The translations under genes were made by a program, and so were the position numbers. Shown piece after piece: positions 8,131 through 16,187 of a stretch of DNA of 64,000 bases. Source of the DNA: Planctomycetes bacterium syqfu (GTDB taxonomy: Bacteria > Planctomycetota > Phycisphaerae > Phycisphaerales > Phycisphaeraceae); the NCBI GenBank assembly GCA_020974905.1, contig CP087563.1, positions 310,001 through 374,000 of the forward strand. The letters run 5' to 3'. The stretch's first letter is position 1. Each line of letters opens with the position of its first letter. Under the pieces are notes generated by a model, which did not search any database, was not told the origin of the DNA, and saw only the letters and a list, made by a program, of their open reading frames with translations.

Positions 8131-8438
8131 GAGGCACCATCCTTGCTAGCCATGCGTGCCTTGGCCTCAGCAACCAGTCGTTTACGCCATCCGTTAGTGA
8201 TGTCCACTAATTCACGATCTGTGAGTTCTTTGGCACCGGCCTGAATCGCTCTCACTCGCCTGCTGGCCGTCAAGTCATAATGTGGGGAGGTACGCATTTT
8301 TTGTGCCCAGGATCGCTTTAGTCCGATGGATTGGGCGAACCGATGCAGTTCATCAAGTTCGCAATCGGGTGAGATAACCAGGTGGCAAGACTTTCCGTAT
8401 CGCCAACCCCAGTCGCGGAGTTTGTCGACACCGATCAT
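8124..8438 (-). CDS. DUF4031 family protein
   Basis: A 104-residue protein starting MIGVDKLRDWGWRYGKSCHL, with DELHRFAQSIGLKRSW and PHYDLTASRR further on. This order (VDKLRDWGW, a cytoplasmic His/Asp-rich middle, IGLKRSW, HYDL) is the DUF4031 pattern, a small phage and bacterial family of unknown function. The ATG at 8438 is chosen because it overlaps the preceding stop in ATGA form; an ATG eight codons upstream is less likely. Confidence 0.8.
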   Translation of the reverse strand: MIGVDKLRDWGWRYGKSCHLVISPDCELDELHRFAQSIGLKRSWAQKMRTSPHYDLTASRRVRAIQAGAKELTDRELVDITNGWRKRLVAEAKARMASKDGASC

Positions 8439-9607
8439 TGAGCACCCCCGATCACCGGCCACTGCCGGCAGTCGCGGAGGTCATCGGGCCATTCAGATGG
8501 GTCTGCACCCTTGGAAGATTTGAACATCTTGCCGGTGTGTTCCCAGCCACCAAACGCAAGTGCACTGACCGGCACCGCTACAGCGCCGCCGCAACGCCGG
8601 TTGGCTTCGTCAATGTAAAAGGGCTTGCTGCCCAACTGTTTCACAAACACAGGCACGCCAGCCTGCTTGCACTGCTCTACCGTGCTACGCAACCACTCGA
8701 TGTTGCAGGGACGGGCGCCGGGACCGGATTCACCGCCGGTGATGATCCAGTCAATTGCATCAGGCTCAAGCCAACCGCGGTATGAGCCGCATTCGCGATC
8801 ATGTTCTTGGCACCAATAAACACTTCCATGCTCATCACGTGCCAATACCATTTCATCAGCAGATTCACAAAATTCGCAGCCCACAGGATCAAAGTCAACC
8901 GCCCCCAACAACGGTTCGGCACTGACGAACCGGACGGCAGCCGGACACTTGAGCAGATGCGGGATACGGGCGTCAGCAGTCGCCTGATCCTCGACACTGG
9001 TGCCAAGCCAGACGTTGGGGAGTGGCCAGTTCCATGACCAGTCATGTACTCCGTATTGCATCCCCATTTCAAGTGAAAGCAATTTCAAACGTTCTGATGT
9101 TGAGTGATGGCCAGCACCGTCTTGATACGCTCGCATCACCTGATTCAGATACTCCGCCATCCGCTCCGGTCGCTTGGTCAACAGCAGCCAATCCACATCG
9201 GGACGCAGAGCGAACACGGCAAACAGCTTGTCCAACATTTCAAACGGCACCCAGTCGCCAAACAGGTCGGTCATATCACCGACGAACACGAGTGCGCGAT
9301 TACGATGGATCTTTAAACGCCCCACTCCATTAAGGCGTGGTTTTGCCCATCGCCTAAACGGTCCTTTCGGGCGAAAACGCAGCATGTGCTGAATCTCTTT
9401 TTTGACCAGCACCGGCGTGGCTTTGGCCATTGCCTGGGCAGCATACTCAACGCGCTTGAATCGCTTCGTGATGGCGGAGGCATAGCAATTACGGCATCCT
9501 TCGGAGCATGGAATGCACAAGTTGATTGGATGCTTCTGGCCTGGTAACTGGAAGCGAATCGGATTCACCGAATAGTCGCACCATTCGATTTTGGTTTTGT
9601 TAATCAT
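8435..9607 (-). CDS. DUF5131 (phage Gp37/Gp68) family protein
   Basis: A 390-residue protein beginning MINKTKIEWCDYSVNP, with a Cys cluster IPCSEGCRNCYA, then VFVGDMTDLFGDWVP, LLTKRPERM, a SAEPLLG segment, an extra Cys-rich loop (CEFCES), ITGGESGPGARP, and PVFVKQLG near the end. These are hallmarks of the Gp37/Gp68 family common in phages. The fold is thought to relate to radical-SAM TIM barrels, and C-x3-C-x2-C is visible, but the reaction is unknown. It lies next to the methyltransferases, so a role in DNA or RNA modification is plausible. Confidence 0.85.
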   Translation of the reverse strand: MINKTKIEWCDYSVNPIRFQLPGQKHPINLCIPCSEGCRNCYASAITKRFKRVEYAAQAMAKATPVLVKKEIQHMLRFRPKGPFRRWAKPRLNGVGRLKIHRNRALVFVGDMTDLFGDWVPFEMLDKLFAVFALRPDVDWLLLTKRPERMAEYLNQVMRAYQDGAGHHSTSERLKLLSLEMGMQYGVHDWSWNWPLPNVWLGTSVEDQATADARIPHLLKCPAAVRFVSAEPLLGAVDFDPVGCEFCESADEMVLARDEHGSVYWCQEHDRECGSYRGWLEPDAIDWIITGGESGPGARPCNIEWLRSTVEQCKQAGVPVFVKQLGSKPFYIDEANRRCGGAVAVPVSALAFGGWEHTGKMFKSSKGADPSEWPDDLRDCRQWPVIGGAQ

Positions 9608-10368
9608 CACGCACCTGCCTTTGCAAGTGCAGGCATGCTGGAAACGTTAAGAACGGTTCGGCAATGACTGCATAGGCCAGATTCGTCGATGCGGCTATCT
9701 GATAAGGAGTCCCATTCGTACAAATTGCACATGGTGCAAGGCTCCATATTCCCGTCTATCTGGTACCATCCAAGCTCACGCAGAATAGACATTCCGCGTT
9801 CATTTAAAGGCAAACAGCCTTCACCAAATTCTTTTGCGTAATAGTCAGCAGCAGAAATACGACGGCACGACAGATCGGTAAAGTCATCAACGAACGTCAT
9901 AGCATCATCGTGAAAAGCCATTGACTTGGCTTTTGAAGCTTTGCGGGCAAAAACCAATACTGACGCTTCGTGATCATCACATGAGACTTGGAATGCGCGA
10001 AGCTGAAAAGGTTCCGGGCGAGAAAGCCCAAGCCTTTTTCGAAGCTTTACAGTGTCCTCATCAGCGCCAATATATTCAGCGAAGCTCAGGTCTGTTTCAG
10101 AATCCAAATACTCTTGGTATCGTTCTTTTGCTCGTGCTTTTTTCTTGGACAGATTGGCATACTTTGAGCGAACCTTGCCCGTTTCAAGATATTCAACATG
10201 ATCAGTTGGATGCACATTGAAGACAACACCAGGTTCATCTTTGTCAAAATTCACGCCGATATAGTGACCTCGATCCTCGGCGATAATTCCCGGTTTTCCG
10301 TTATGAATGATTCGCCTGCCAATCTCAGCAGGAACTCCGTAATACTGTCTTACATATTCACAATTCAT
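9607..10368 (-). CDS. Phage protein with CxxC zinc-ribbon-like C-terminus
   Basis: The 253-residue product has an N-terminal domain (residues 1-60) beginning MNCEYVRQYYGVPAE with GRRIIHNGKPGIIAED and YIGVNFD, a recurrent beta-rich phage module. A basic helical linker follows, and the C-terminal segment has CTMCNLYEW and GLCSHC, which could bind one zinc. Function unknown. The ATG follows AAGGGATAACAGGG and the gene is 5 nt from its upstream neighbour's stop. Confidence 0.75.
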   Translation of the reverse strand: MNCEYVRQYYGVPAEIGRRIIHNGKPGIIAEDRGHYIGVNFDKDEPGVVFNVHPTDHVEYLETGKVRSKYANLSKKKARAKERYQEYLDSETDLSFAEYIGADEDTVKLRKRLGLSRPEPFQLRAFQVSCDDHEASVLVFARKASKAKSMAFHDDAMTFVDDFTDLSCRRISAADYYAKEFGEGCLPLNERGMSILRELGWYQIDGNMEPCTMCNLYEWDSLSDSRIDESGLCSHCRTVLNVSSMPALAKAGA

Positions 10369-10373
10369 CCCTG

Positions 10374-10697
10374 TTATCCCTTCTGATTTTCCGATGTGAG
10401 TTTGCGTTTTTTGAAAAAGCCGATGAACTGCGGGTCGGTTTCTTCGAGTAGTCGCACATAGCGGCTGGTGAAATTGTTGTTGACTTTGAATTCCTCACCC
10501 GCTTTGTTGTTGACCATGTAATGCCAGCGAATTCGCTCAAAAATCGCTTTTGCGCCAAATGCCTCACGTCCCGATTGCTTGGCCTCCAACGCGAACTTGC
10601 GGAACAATTCAAACACCTCGGGATGCTCTGCGTGATAGGCTTCAAATGCTGCTTGAATCCTGGACTCACGCTTGGCAAGCTGGTCAAACAGGGGCAT
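10374..10697 (-). CDS. Conserved phage protein, about 107 aa
   Basis: Starts MPLFDQLAKRESR and contains FRKFALEAKQSG, FGAKAIFERIRWHY, and VNNNFTSRYVRLL. This helical pattern (AIFERIRWH followed by NNNFTS-YVRL) recurs in prophage early regions; its role is unknown to me, possibly DNA-associated. The ATG at 10,697 has AAGGA six bases upstream. A U-tract and a complex RNA structure lie just ahead of it. Confidence 0.78.
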   Translation of the reverse strand: MPLFDQLAKRESRIQAAFEAYHAEHPEVFELFRKFALEAKQSGREAFGAKAIFERIRWHYMVNNKAGEEFKVNNNFTSRYVRLLEETDPQFIGFFKKRKLTSENQKG

Positions 10698-10737
10698 GTC
10701 CATTCCTTGGTGTGCCTGCATCTTCGATCTCCGATCG

Positions 10738-10857
10738 ATTCAAAAAACGTGGCGGCAGCCGGTTGAATAAACGATCTATTCAATGTGGTCCAACGAGGAC
10801 CGGTTTGCGTTTTACTCTCCCAAACCACTTGGGCGAGACTGATGGCCGGCTGCCGCC
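10738..10857 (-). ncRNA. Multi-arm structured RNA or elaborate terminator
   Basis: A perfect 12-bp inverted repeat (GGCGGCAGCCGG at 10,751-10,762 and its complement at 10,846-10,857) encloses three hairpins: TTGAATA/TATTCAA (10,763-10,783, 7 bp), GGTCC/GGACC (10,787-10,801, 5 bp) and CCCAA/TTGGG (10,819-10,833, 5 bp). Read leftward, the closing stem is followed by ACG and six T. It lies between the PAPS-reductase-like gene and the next gene. This is either a terminator-ended small RNA, a leader element, or an unusually branched terminator. No known family is recognised. Confidence 0.6.
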
Positions 10858-10871
10858 GGCGTTACGGTTAT

Positions 10872-11720
10872 TCATTCACACAGTCCATATTTAGATTCAC
10901 AGGATGGACGCTGTTGGAGCACATGCAGCCCAAGTTGCCTGCCACCGTTCACAGTCTTCGACCATGCAACCACGTCATCGATCCAGTTAATTGCCATGCC
11001 GGGAACCTTTGGAGCAAAGAACGTGCGACCTACTCGCTTTTCCCATTCACGGATTTTGTCGATCATCTCTGGCGAACGGTCAGCCCATGCTCGAATGTCA
11101 TCTTTGCCGCTGTTAATGCATGGGGCGCATCCGACGCGATTAAAACCGAGCGTGTAAAGCTCGTTGATCTTTTCGCCGTGGGCTTGCACATAGCCAAAGC
11201 ACATCTGTTTCGTCCAGTCGGCAATCGGGTGATGTAGTTCGCAATCGAAGTATTCATCCCATGTTTCAAAACATGCTGATGCACGCCGGCGGCTTTCGTC
11301 ACGACGAACACCCGCATACCGAATCACCTCACGGTCTGGCCATAGTTTCTCGATTACTCTTTTCTGTGGGAGCAATTTCAGATGTTCAGTGCAAAACTGA
11401 GCGCGTGACGATGGCCATCGCTGTTTTAGGATTGCCAGTAGATCGAATGTCAACGGATCATCGGGCTGCAAACCGAGTTCCTTGATTTTTCCCTTTGCCC
11501 TTCCAGCCATGTCCGCAACGATTGGCTTGACCATCATGACCGGATAGATATTGGCCGAGTACCATTCGATGAACGCTGTGGTTATTGGATGCTCGTTACC
11601 ACCTGCGTCAGAGTTGATCAAAACAACCTGATCAGCAGGGAATCGATTCAATACCCAGCGGGCACAGGCTTGGCTGTCGATGCCGCCAGAAAATCCAACT
11701 ATATGCAAGGTTTCATGCAT
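10872..11720 (-). CDS. PAPS reductase / PP-loop family protein
   Basis: The 282-residue protein has a PP-loop ATP-pyrophosphatase motif GFSGGIDSQAC (residues 9-19), the following strand VVLINSDAGG, a CTEHLK segment, VIRYAGVRRDESRRR and GCAPCINSG (a CxxC). This is the phosphoadenosine-phosphosulfate reductase family as found in phages, where members may take part in adenylation, thiolation or DNA modification rather than sulfate reduction. Adjacent methyltransferases and DUF5131 favour a nucleic-acid role, but the substrate is not visible from sequence. Confidence 0.82.
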   Translation of the reverse strand: MHETLHIVGFSGGIDSQACARWVLNRFPADQVVLINSDAGGNEHPITTAFIEWYSANIYPVMMVKPIVADMAGRAKGKIKELGLQPDDPLTFDLLAILKQRWPSSRAQFCTEHLKLLPQKRVIEKLWPDREVIRYAGVRRDESRRRASACFETWDEYFDCELHHPIADWTKQMCFGYVQAHGEKINELYTLGFNRVGCAPCINSGKDDIRAWADRSPEMIDKIREWEKRVGRTFFAPKVPGMAINWIDDVVAWSKTVNGGRQLGLHVLQQRPSCESKYGLCE

Positions 11721-11721
11721 T

Positions 11722-12795
11722 TTATTTTTTCCTCATCGCAAAGGCGTCCAACGCGCTTTGCAAAATGGGGTGTTCAAGTTTCATGCGGCTGTAGCTTTGA
11801 GCGGTGCGAAGACTTGCCGGATCCCCCTGCTCACGCAGATGCTCGACAAGCTGCTGACGGAGGGCTTCACGGTCCTCGACCTGGCCAAACATTTCGAGCA
11901 TTGCCTGGTCTTGTTCACGTTTGATCTGCTCACGGGCAGCTTGTTCAGCTTCCTGCTCACGCTTCTGCTTGATCTGTTCGGCCTTCTCTGCTTTCTGGCG
12001 GGCTTGGATCACTGCCGGATGCTCTGGCATTCCCTTGGTCAAATGCGTAATGACCATGGCTCGCGGATTGCCGATAGGCTTGCCACCAACGGTGATTTTG
12101 TGCTTGAGCATGTACTCGATGTTCATCACCGCGTTGATCACAGCCTTTTGGCCGAATTCACGAATCTGCCTGCGTGCATCGTCAGCACAAAAGCCGACAC
12201 CACGCATCGCCTGCACGGCCTCTGCCTCGGAAAAGAGGCCATCGGCAAAAATCTCGTCGTCGTTTCCGGCGGCTGCGACAGCAGTGCCCTTTTCGACGAT
12301 TACTTCTCTTGGAACCTTCTTTACCGACTTAGGGTGCAGATTTGTGCGCCTGTCGCGCGTGAATCTGCACCCATCCCCCGCAGATTCATGCGCTTGATGC
12401 GCGTCAAAATCATCCGAATGCTGATCGATCTGATAACTCAACGGCTCGAAATCCCCGAAAACGAAAGTGTCCGTTGCACGATTCATGTACCCCTGCCCCA
12501 TACGTGTGAGGAATTGACGATCATGCGCCACCAACGATTTGAGGGCCTCCTGCACGACGCGAACGCCCCGGCCGGTTTTGGCCGCGATTCGTTTGACGCT
12601 CGGCCATGCTTGGCCTTGGTGATTGGCATGTCTCCACAATGCAATGAGCACGGGCAACTCCGATTTCTTGAGGCTTGCGATCAGTCCGCTGTCATAGGCC
12701 CAGCGAAGCCATTCCGTCCGCTTGAAGCCTGCGTATGCCTTGGCCTGGGCATCCTGCCCACGATCAGGTTTGTGATGACGCAACGATTGGGTCAT
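11722..12795 (-). CDS. Phage replication initiator with winged-helix N-terminus
   Basis: A 357-residue protein. Residues about 25-95 form a helix-turn-helix domain (KKSELPVLIALWRHAN, WPSVKRIAAKTGRG, VQEALKSLVA) like those of lambda O-type and plasmid initiators. The middle is a low-complexity linker (about 115-165). The C-terminal half is helical with a Glu/Gln/Lys-rich coiled coil (residues 265-315). DNA encoding the linker holds iteron-like repeats, the arrangement expected when the origin lies inside the initiator gene. Confidence 0.72.
   Translation of the reverse strand: MTQSLRHHKPDRGQDAQAKAYAGFKRTEWLRWAYDSGLIASLKKSELPVLIALWRHANHQGQAWPSVKRIAAKTGRGVRVVQEALKSLVAHDRQFLTRMGQGYMNRATDTFVFGDFEPLSYQIDQHSDDFDAHQAHESAGDGCRFTRDRRTNLHPKSVKKVPREVIVEKGTAVAAAGNDDEIFADGLFSEAEAVQAMRGVGFCADDARRQIREFGQKAVINAVMNIEYMLKHKITVGGKPIGNPRAMVITHLTKGMPEHPAVIQARQKAEKAEQIKQKREQEAEQAAREQIKREQDQAMLEMFGQVEDREALRQQLVEHLREQGDPASLRTAQSYSRMKLEHPILQSALDAFAMRKK
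12336..12411. other. Iteron-like repeats, candidate phage replication origin
   Basis: Two imperfect 30-32 bp repeats begin at 12,336 and 12,380 (44-bp period). Each reads GCAGATT, then TGCGC, TTG/CTG, GCGCGT and AATC. A perfect 9-bp inverted repeat GTGCAGATT/AATCTGCAC (12,334-12,342 and 12,362-12,370) flanks the first unit. They lie within the linker region of the initiator gene, as in lambdoid phages. Confidence 0.5.
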
Positions 12796-13460
12796 TGACC
12801 TGGTGCTTCCTGTTCTTCGGGGGTCGTTGTGACGGTGACAGCGGGTTGCGGGCGGATGACGATCACCGCAGCCCCGCCCAAGGTGCCTTGACGATCGCGT
12901 CCACGTTTGATGATCCCCTGAACGAACTGCTCAACACCGAGGCGTGTCGTATCAATCTCAACGTCAACATCAACGGTGTGATATTGCCCCTTGTCATCAC
13001 GGACACATAACGATCCATAGTGCATGGTTCGCTTGTGTTCCGGCTTTGACTTAATTTGCTCAAGCAGATGCTTGCGTATCGCTCGAAACTCATTGTTGCG
13101 ATATGAACCTTCCGCGTAGATGCGGGTTTCTTTCAGGTTGTGGCCGTTGATCTCGAGATAGTCTTTACAGCCCTGCTCAGTGAAGCATGCGGTTACGAAC
13201 TCCCAACGGTCGCGGTAAAATGTCTTGCGCCAATTCGAGCCAACGGTTTCGCCAGCGTCTTCCAAAGCATCGAGGTGTTCAGCTTCTTCTTCGTTTGCCT
13301 CAGCACAATCGCAATCAAGGTCCATCCACACATAATCATCACACCAATCCGGATGCAGACCATAATCCCGCACCTTTTGCTGCACGATGAACATTGGCTG
13401 GTCTGTGCATCGGTTGTCCTGATGAATGATATTGTTGGTAATATCAAATAAAGGATTCAT
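12792..13460 (-). CDS. Conserved phage early protein
   Basis: A 222-residue protein starting MNPLFDITNNIIHQ, with FIVQQKVRDYGLHPDW near the N-terminus, an acidic Glu-rich stretch, WRKTFYRDRWEFVTACFTE, and GHNLKETRIYAEGSYRN. This combination recurs in siphophage early operons without known function. The ATG at 13,460 overlaps the stop of the RdgC-like gene in ATGA form; ten codons upstream in the same frame are excluded on that basis. Confidence 0.78.
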   Translation of the reverse strand: MNPLFDITNNIIHQDNRCTDQPMFIVQQKVRDYGLHPDWCDDYVWMDLDCDCAEANEEEAEHLDALEDAGETVGSNWRKTFYRDRWEFVTACFTEQGCKDYLEINGHNLKETRIYAEGSYRNNEFRAIRKHLLEQIKSKPEHKRTMHYGSLCVRDDKGQYHTVDVDVEIDTTRLGVEQFVQGIIKRGRDRQGTLGGAAVIVIRPQPAVTVTTTPEEQEAPGQ

Positions 13461-14707
13461 GATGTAGCCTTCTTCCGTGACTTGATCCACTTGCTGATGG
13501 CTTCCTTGCGGGATGACCAGGTAGTGGGGTCCATGCGGACTGTCAAAAACGTTTGGAACATGCCGGTGAAAATCTCAGCGATCCGGCGACAAGAGAGAAT
13601 GCGGGCTTCGATCACTTCCCGTGGCGACTGGGCTTCATCAGGATCAGGCAGTTTCACGGATGCGAGAATCATCTGATCCGCCTGGAACGTGAGTTCCCAC
13701 TGTTCGCTGGTGCCTTCGTCCGCGACGATCATGCCTGCCTTGCGTGGCCACTTGCCGGTGACCAGTGCGTCAGCCGCTTCCACCAGGCGGGTCGGGCCAT
13801 CGCCCTTGAGTGTCTGCTTACCGCCGATTTCCCATGCACAATCCATGTGGACCGTGCGGTCAAAGAGAATGCCGATCGAATCCTTACGGGCCATGCCCAT
13901 GACCTGGATTTCGATGGTGCCTTCGTGTTCTTCGAGAATCCACCACATCCACAGCAGAAACTCATTGCCGAGAAAGTCCTTCATGTCGATGCTGGATGTC
14001 GCCCAGGGAACCAGCGGGATGCTGATGTCGTGCCCTGGTGCTGATTCGTCGTGATTCTCCGTCGCACCTGCAGGCGGAGCGGTGAAGGCAGACGGGCGGA
14101 TATCTTCAAAGTCGCGCGTTTCGCCCTTGGCAGAGAGAATCTGCCGAGCAATCCCGCCGGAGGTCAGTTGATCCAGGTCGACGTTGAAGCTGTCACGCAT
14201 GATCTTGTGCAGTTCATCGATGATGTTGTTACTGACCGCGCCGCAAAACAGTTCCTTGCGCTTCAGGTCCCAGAGGATCGGCACCATCTTGTTCTTGCGG
14301 TATTTGCCTGCTGCCATTTCTTCCTGGAGTTGACGGTTGGTCATTTCGGTGACTTCACGCTTCTCAGCTTTGGACAAAAAGCCCAGCGAATCCTCTTTGC
14401 CATCTTTGACAGCCTGCTCATGCTGTCGCTTGTAGGCTTGCTTGATGTCCGATGGCACCTTGTGGGTGTCGATCCGCATGGCAAAGAGCAATGCCGGGCC
14501 AAAGCCGTTTTTGGCATAGGTGAATTGCGTGTCAAAGACATGCTCGCCGGTGACAAAGCCGACTTCGATTTCCTGCGGCACGCCGATGGATTGTTCCTTG
14601 AATGCAAACTCAGTGAGAATGGAGATGCAAGCCTCGTCAGCAGTTGCAGGCGCATCGCCCGAGACGGCAAAGCGACAGAATGTGACACGTCCAGTGTTAA
14701 ATGACAT
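13457..14707 (-). CDS. RdgC-like recombination-associated protein
   Basis: The 416-residue protein begins MSFNTGRVTFCRFAVSG and has EVGFVTGEHVFDTQF, a long Lys/Glu-rich helix with SKAEKREVTEMTN, VPILWDLKRKELF, and FLGNEFLLWMWW in the C-terminal third. The layout matches RdgC-like proteins of prophages, ring-shaped DNA-binding proteins that modulate RecA and recombination. Assignment is from remembered family features. It lies among replication genes and overlaps the next gene by 4 nt. Confidence 0.65.
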   Translation of the reverse strand: MSFNTGRVTFCRFAVSGDAPATADEACISILTEFAFKEQSIGVPQEIEVGFVTGEHVFDTQFTYAKNGFGPALLFAMRIDTHKVPSDIKQAYKRQHEQAVKDGKEDSLGFLSKAEKREVTEMTNRQLQEEMAAGKYRKNKMVPILWDLKRKELFCGAVSNNIIDELHKIMRDSFNVDLDQLTSGGIARQILSAKGETRDFEDIRPSAFTAPPAGATENHDESAPGHDISIPLVPWATSSIDMKDFLGNEFLLWMWWILEEHEGTIEIQVMGMARKDSIGILFDRTVHMDCAWEIGGKQTLKGDGPTRLVEAADALVTGKWPRKAGMIVADEGTSEQWELTFQADQMILASVKLPDPDEAQSPREVIEARILSCRRIAEIFTGMFQTFLTVRMDPTTWSSRKEAISKWIKSRKKATS

Positions 14708-14716
14708 GATGGGTCC

Positions 14717-15325
14717 TTATGCTGCAATGACAGATGATGAATCAGCTGATGAATCGGCTGGTGATGTTTCAGTAATTGGCGAGTTATTGGGAATTGCATT
14801 GTCAGCACGCATTGGCATCTGAATAAAACCTCCCGCGCCTTCGTCAATGTCGAATTGAACCGGCTTATTTGGGGCTTCATTGCGAACAGATGTGATGGTC
14901 ATACCTTCCAGTGCGGCAAGCAAAGGTTGTTTTAAGCATGTTCCATATCTTGCGGCGATGTAATAGGCCAAAGTGCTAAAACAATGTTGTTCGCAGATGT
15001 ATGTCCATTCGGTTTTGAATTTCGAATCAATCAGGATGTCATTCAATGGTGGGAATTCGGATTGTTCATCCTGACTTGCAAGCCAAACCGTTTTTTTTGC
15101 ATTTTTCAGGACGCGATAGTGACCATCCGGAATGTTGTTGAAGATTGACTCATCGTTGATCCATGCTGCACGCATACCATCGGAAGCCTTGACCTTGAGT
15201 GTGCTATTTCTGTCAATGGCCAACACCCCCATGTTGAATCGCATTGAACGATTCTTGGCAACGCACTGCGCCAGCATCCTGAAATAAGACACTTGCTTGG
15301 TGTCTGTCAGTTCGATGAAATTCAT
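14717..15325 (-). CDS. Phage protein of unknown function, possible clamp-like fold
   Basis: A 202-residue protein starting MNFIELTDTKQVSY, with short strand-like segments (GVLAIDRNSTLKVKASDG, GHYRVLKNAKKTVWLAS, FPPLNDIL), then a Ser/Pro-rich tail. The DG...A-W and FPPLNDIL spacing is reminiscent of sliding-clamp-like proteins, but this is weak. It lies in the replication segment. The ATG follows AGGAGAACGTC. Confidence 0.7.
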   Translation of the reverse strand: MNFIELTDTKQVSYFRMLAQCVAKNRSMRFNMGVLAIDRNSTLKVKASDGMRAAWINDESIFNNIPDGHYRVLKNAKKTVWLASQDEQSEFPPLNDILIDSKFKTEWTYICEQHCFSTLAYYIAARYGTCLKQPLLAALEGMTITSVRNEAPNKPVQFDIDEGAGGFIQMPMRADNAIPNNSPITETSPADSSADSSSVIAA

Positions 15326-15469
15326 GACGTTCTCCTATGCACCATTGAGTGCTTTAAAATGTGACTGGTTGAAATTCGTTCGATTGACGCGGTCGATGTC
15401 AACCGGTTTGATGGGGCCGATACTGCGATCCGTAGCGAAAGCGCGTGGTTTGGCTGGGGTTTTGACGTT

Positions 15470-15667
15470 TCATCCCTGCCCCCTGACTTTGCTGTAGATC
15501 AACAGGCTTGCCAGTGTCAGAGCGACGATGCTGTAACCCAGAAGCAAAGCTTTGTAACCCAAGCACTGCACACAATCACGGTGCTGACTGGCAAAGCTTG
15601 CTGCGGCTGCTCTACGGGCCTGATCAGAGATTTCAACGGTGTCGGGTTGTCGGCGACAGGCTGACAT
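15470..15667 (-). CDS. Small membrane protein with Cys-rich N-terminus
   Basis: A 65-residue protein starting MSACRRQPDTVE. A soluble, Ala/Arg-rich stretch with a C-x2-C pair (CVQC) precedes one transmembrane segment (LLLGYSIVALTLASLLIY). The ATG at 15,667 has GGAG nine bases upstream; longer starts exist but lack support. The following 135 nt stay open in the same frame after the TGA, without a credible start codon. Confidence 0.6.
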   Translation of the reverse strand: MSACRRQPDTVEISDQARRAAAASFASQHRDCVQCLGYKALLLGYSIVALTLASLLIYSKVRGQG

Positions 15668-15752
15668 GATGCTGATCTCCATTGAATGTTGGCGCACGGA
15701 TCGCGCCGCGACCCTCGCGGTGGTTGTCCGTGCAGATTTCTGTCGTGTTCAA

Positions 15753-15826
15753 TAACAGCGGCAGGATTCGAACCTGCGACCTCCAGGTTATGAGCCTAGC
15801 GAGATGACCAACTTCTCCACGCTGCG
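15753..15826 (-). tRNA. tRNA-Met (CAT), initiator-like
   Basis: A full cloverleaf on the minus strand: acceptor CGCAGCG with CGCTGTT, D-arm with AGTTGGTCA, anticodon stem CTAGG/CCTGG with loop CTCATAA (anticodon CAT), T-arm GCAGG-TTCGAAT-CCTGC. Position 1 pairs C with T at 72, a mismatch typical of initiator tRNA, and the D-arm sequence is also initiator-like. The three G-C pairs usual in the initiator anticodon stem are not fully present. It is carried by the prophage, between early genes. No CCA is encoded. Confidence 0.8.
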
Positions 15827-15875
15827 TCCGGTTTAAACACCTGATCAGCCGTCAAGCCGACCAGGTTGTGAGGTT

Positions 15876-15905
15876 CAAAAATCAGGCAATCTGAAACGCC
15901 TGATT
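15876..15905 (-). terminator. Rho-independent terminator before tRNA-Met
   Basis: On the minus strand AATCAGGC and GCCTGATT (15,898-15,905 and 15,880-15,887) form a perfect 8-bp stem with a 10-nt loop, followed by TTT. It would end the message of the small genes to its right, just before the tRNA. Confidence 0.6.
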
Positions 15906-15916
15906 GGGTTAATCAG

Positions 15917-16009
15917 CTATTCATATCTAACCCTTTCAATATGCGAATCTGATATTTCTTGGTGCCTGGCGGGGCATATCTTCATCTGGTCTAGTCGCCC
16001 GGGGTTCAT
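15917..16009 (-). CDS. Possible small protein (30 aa)
   Basis: A short frame beginning MNPGRLDQMKICPARHQE follows a GGAGG sequence, which is only two bases from the ATG; a second ATG lies nine codons in. Composition is protein-like but the frame is short and unrecognised. It ends 12 nt before a terminator stem, so it would be the last gene of its message. Confidence 0.3.
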   Translation of the reverse strand: MNPGRLDQMKICPARHQEISDSHIERVRYE

Positions 16010-16019
16010 CCCCTCCAAG

Positions 16020-16160
16020 CTAACCAGGTTGGCACAATGGCCACGTATGTTCGTCCGAAATGCCGGACGCATCAGTGTCAATATCAAGAACCATCCCGCT
16101 TACGGGCAATGATGTCAGCAGGTACACGGTTCCAAAAATTGTTGAGACGCCGTAAAACAA
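16020..16160 (-). CDS. Possible small hydrophobic protein (46 aa, TTG start)
   Basis: Starting at a TTG with GGAG five bases upstream, the frame reads FYGVSTIFGTVYLLTSLP then an acidic region (DIDTDASGISDEHTW). A hydrophobic first half could be membrane-inserted. The region is otherwise gene-free, and the frame is in phase with the upstream gene after its stop. The non-ATG start keeps confidence low. Confidence 0.4.
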   Translation of the reverse strand: MFYGVSTIFGTVYLLTSLPVSGMVLDIDTDASGISDEHTWPLCQPG

Positions 16161-16187
16161 TTCATCTCCAATCAATTCAGGCAATGG

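Noticed and set aside
15335-15469. An open stretch of 45 codons after the small membrane protein stop, protein-like in composition (ends FNQSHFKALNGA)
   Set aside because: It has no ATG, GTG or TTG start in frame. It may be a readthrough tail or a decayed gene, but I cannot support it as a gene.
15960-16030. A tRNA-like region with GGGG-TTCAT-CCCC and GGCACCA-like ends
   Set aside because: The T-arm loop is too short and no proper anticodon arm can be drawn. The strand also fits a small protein frame.
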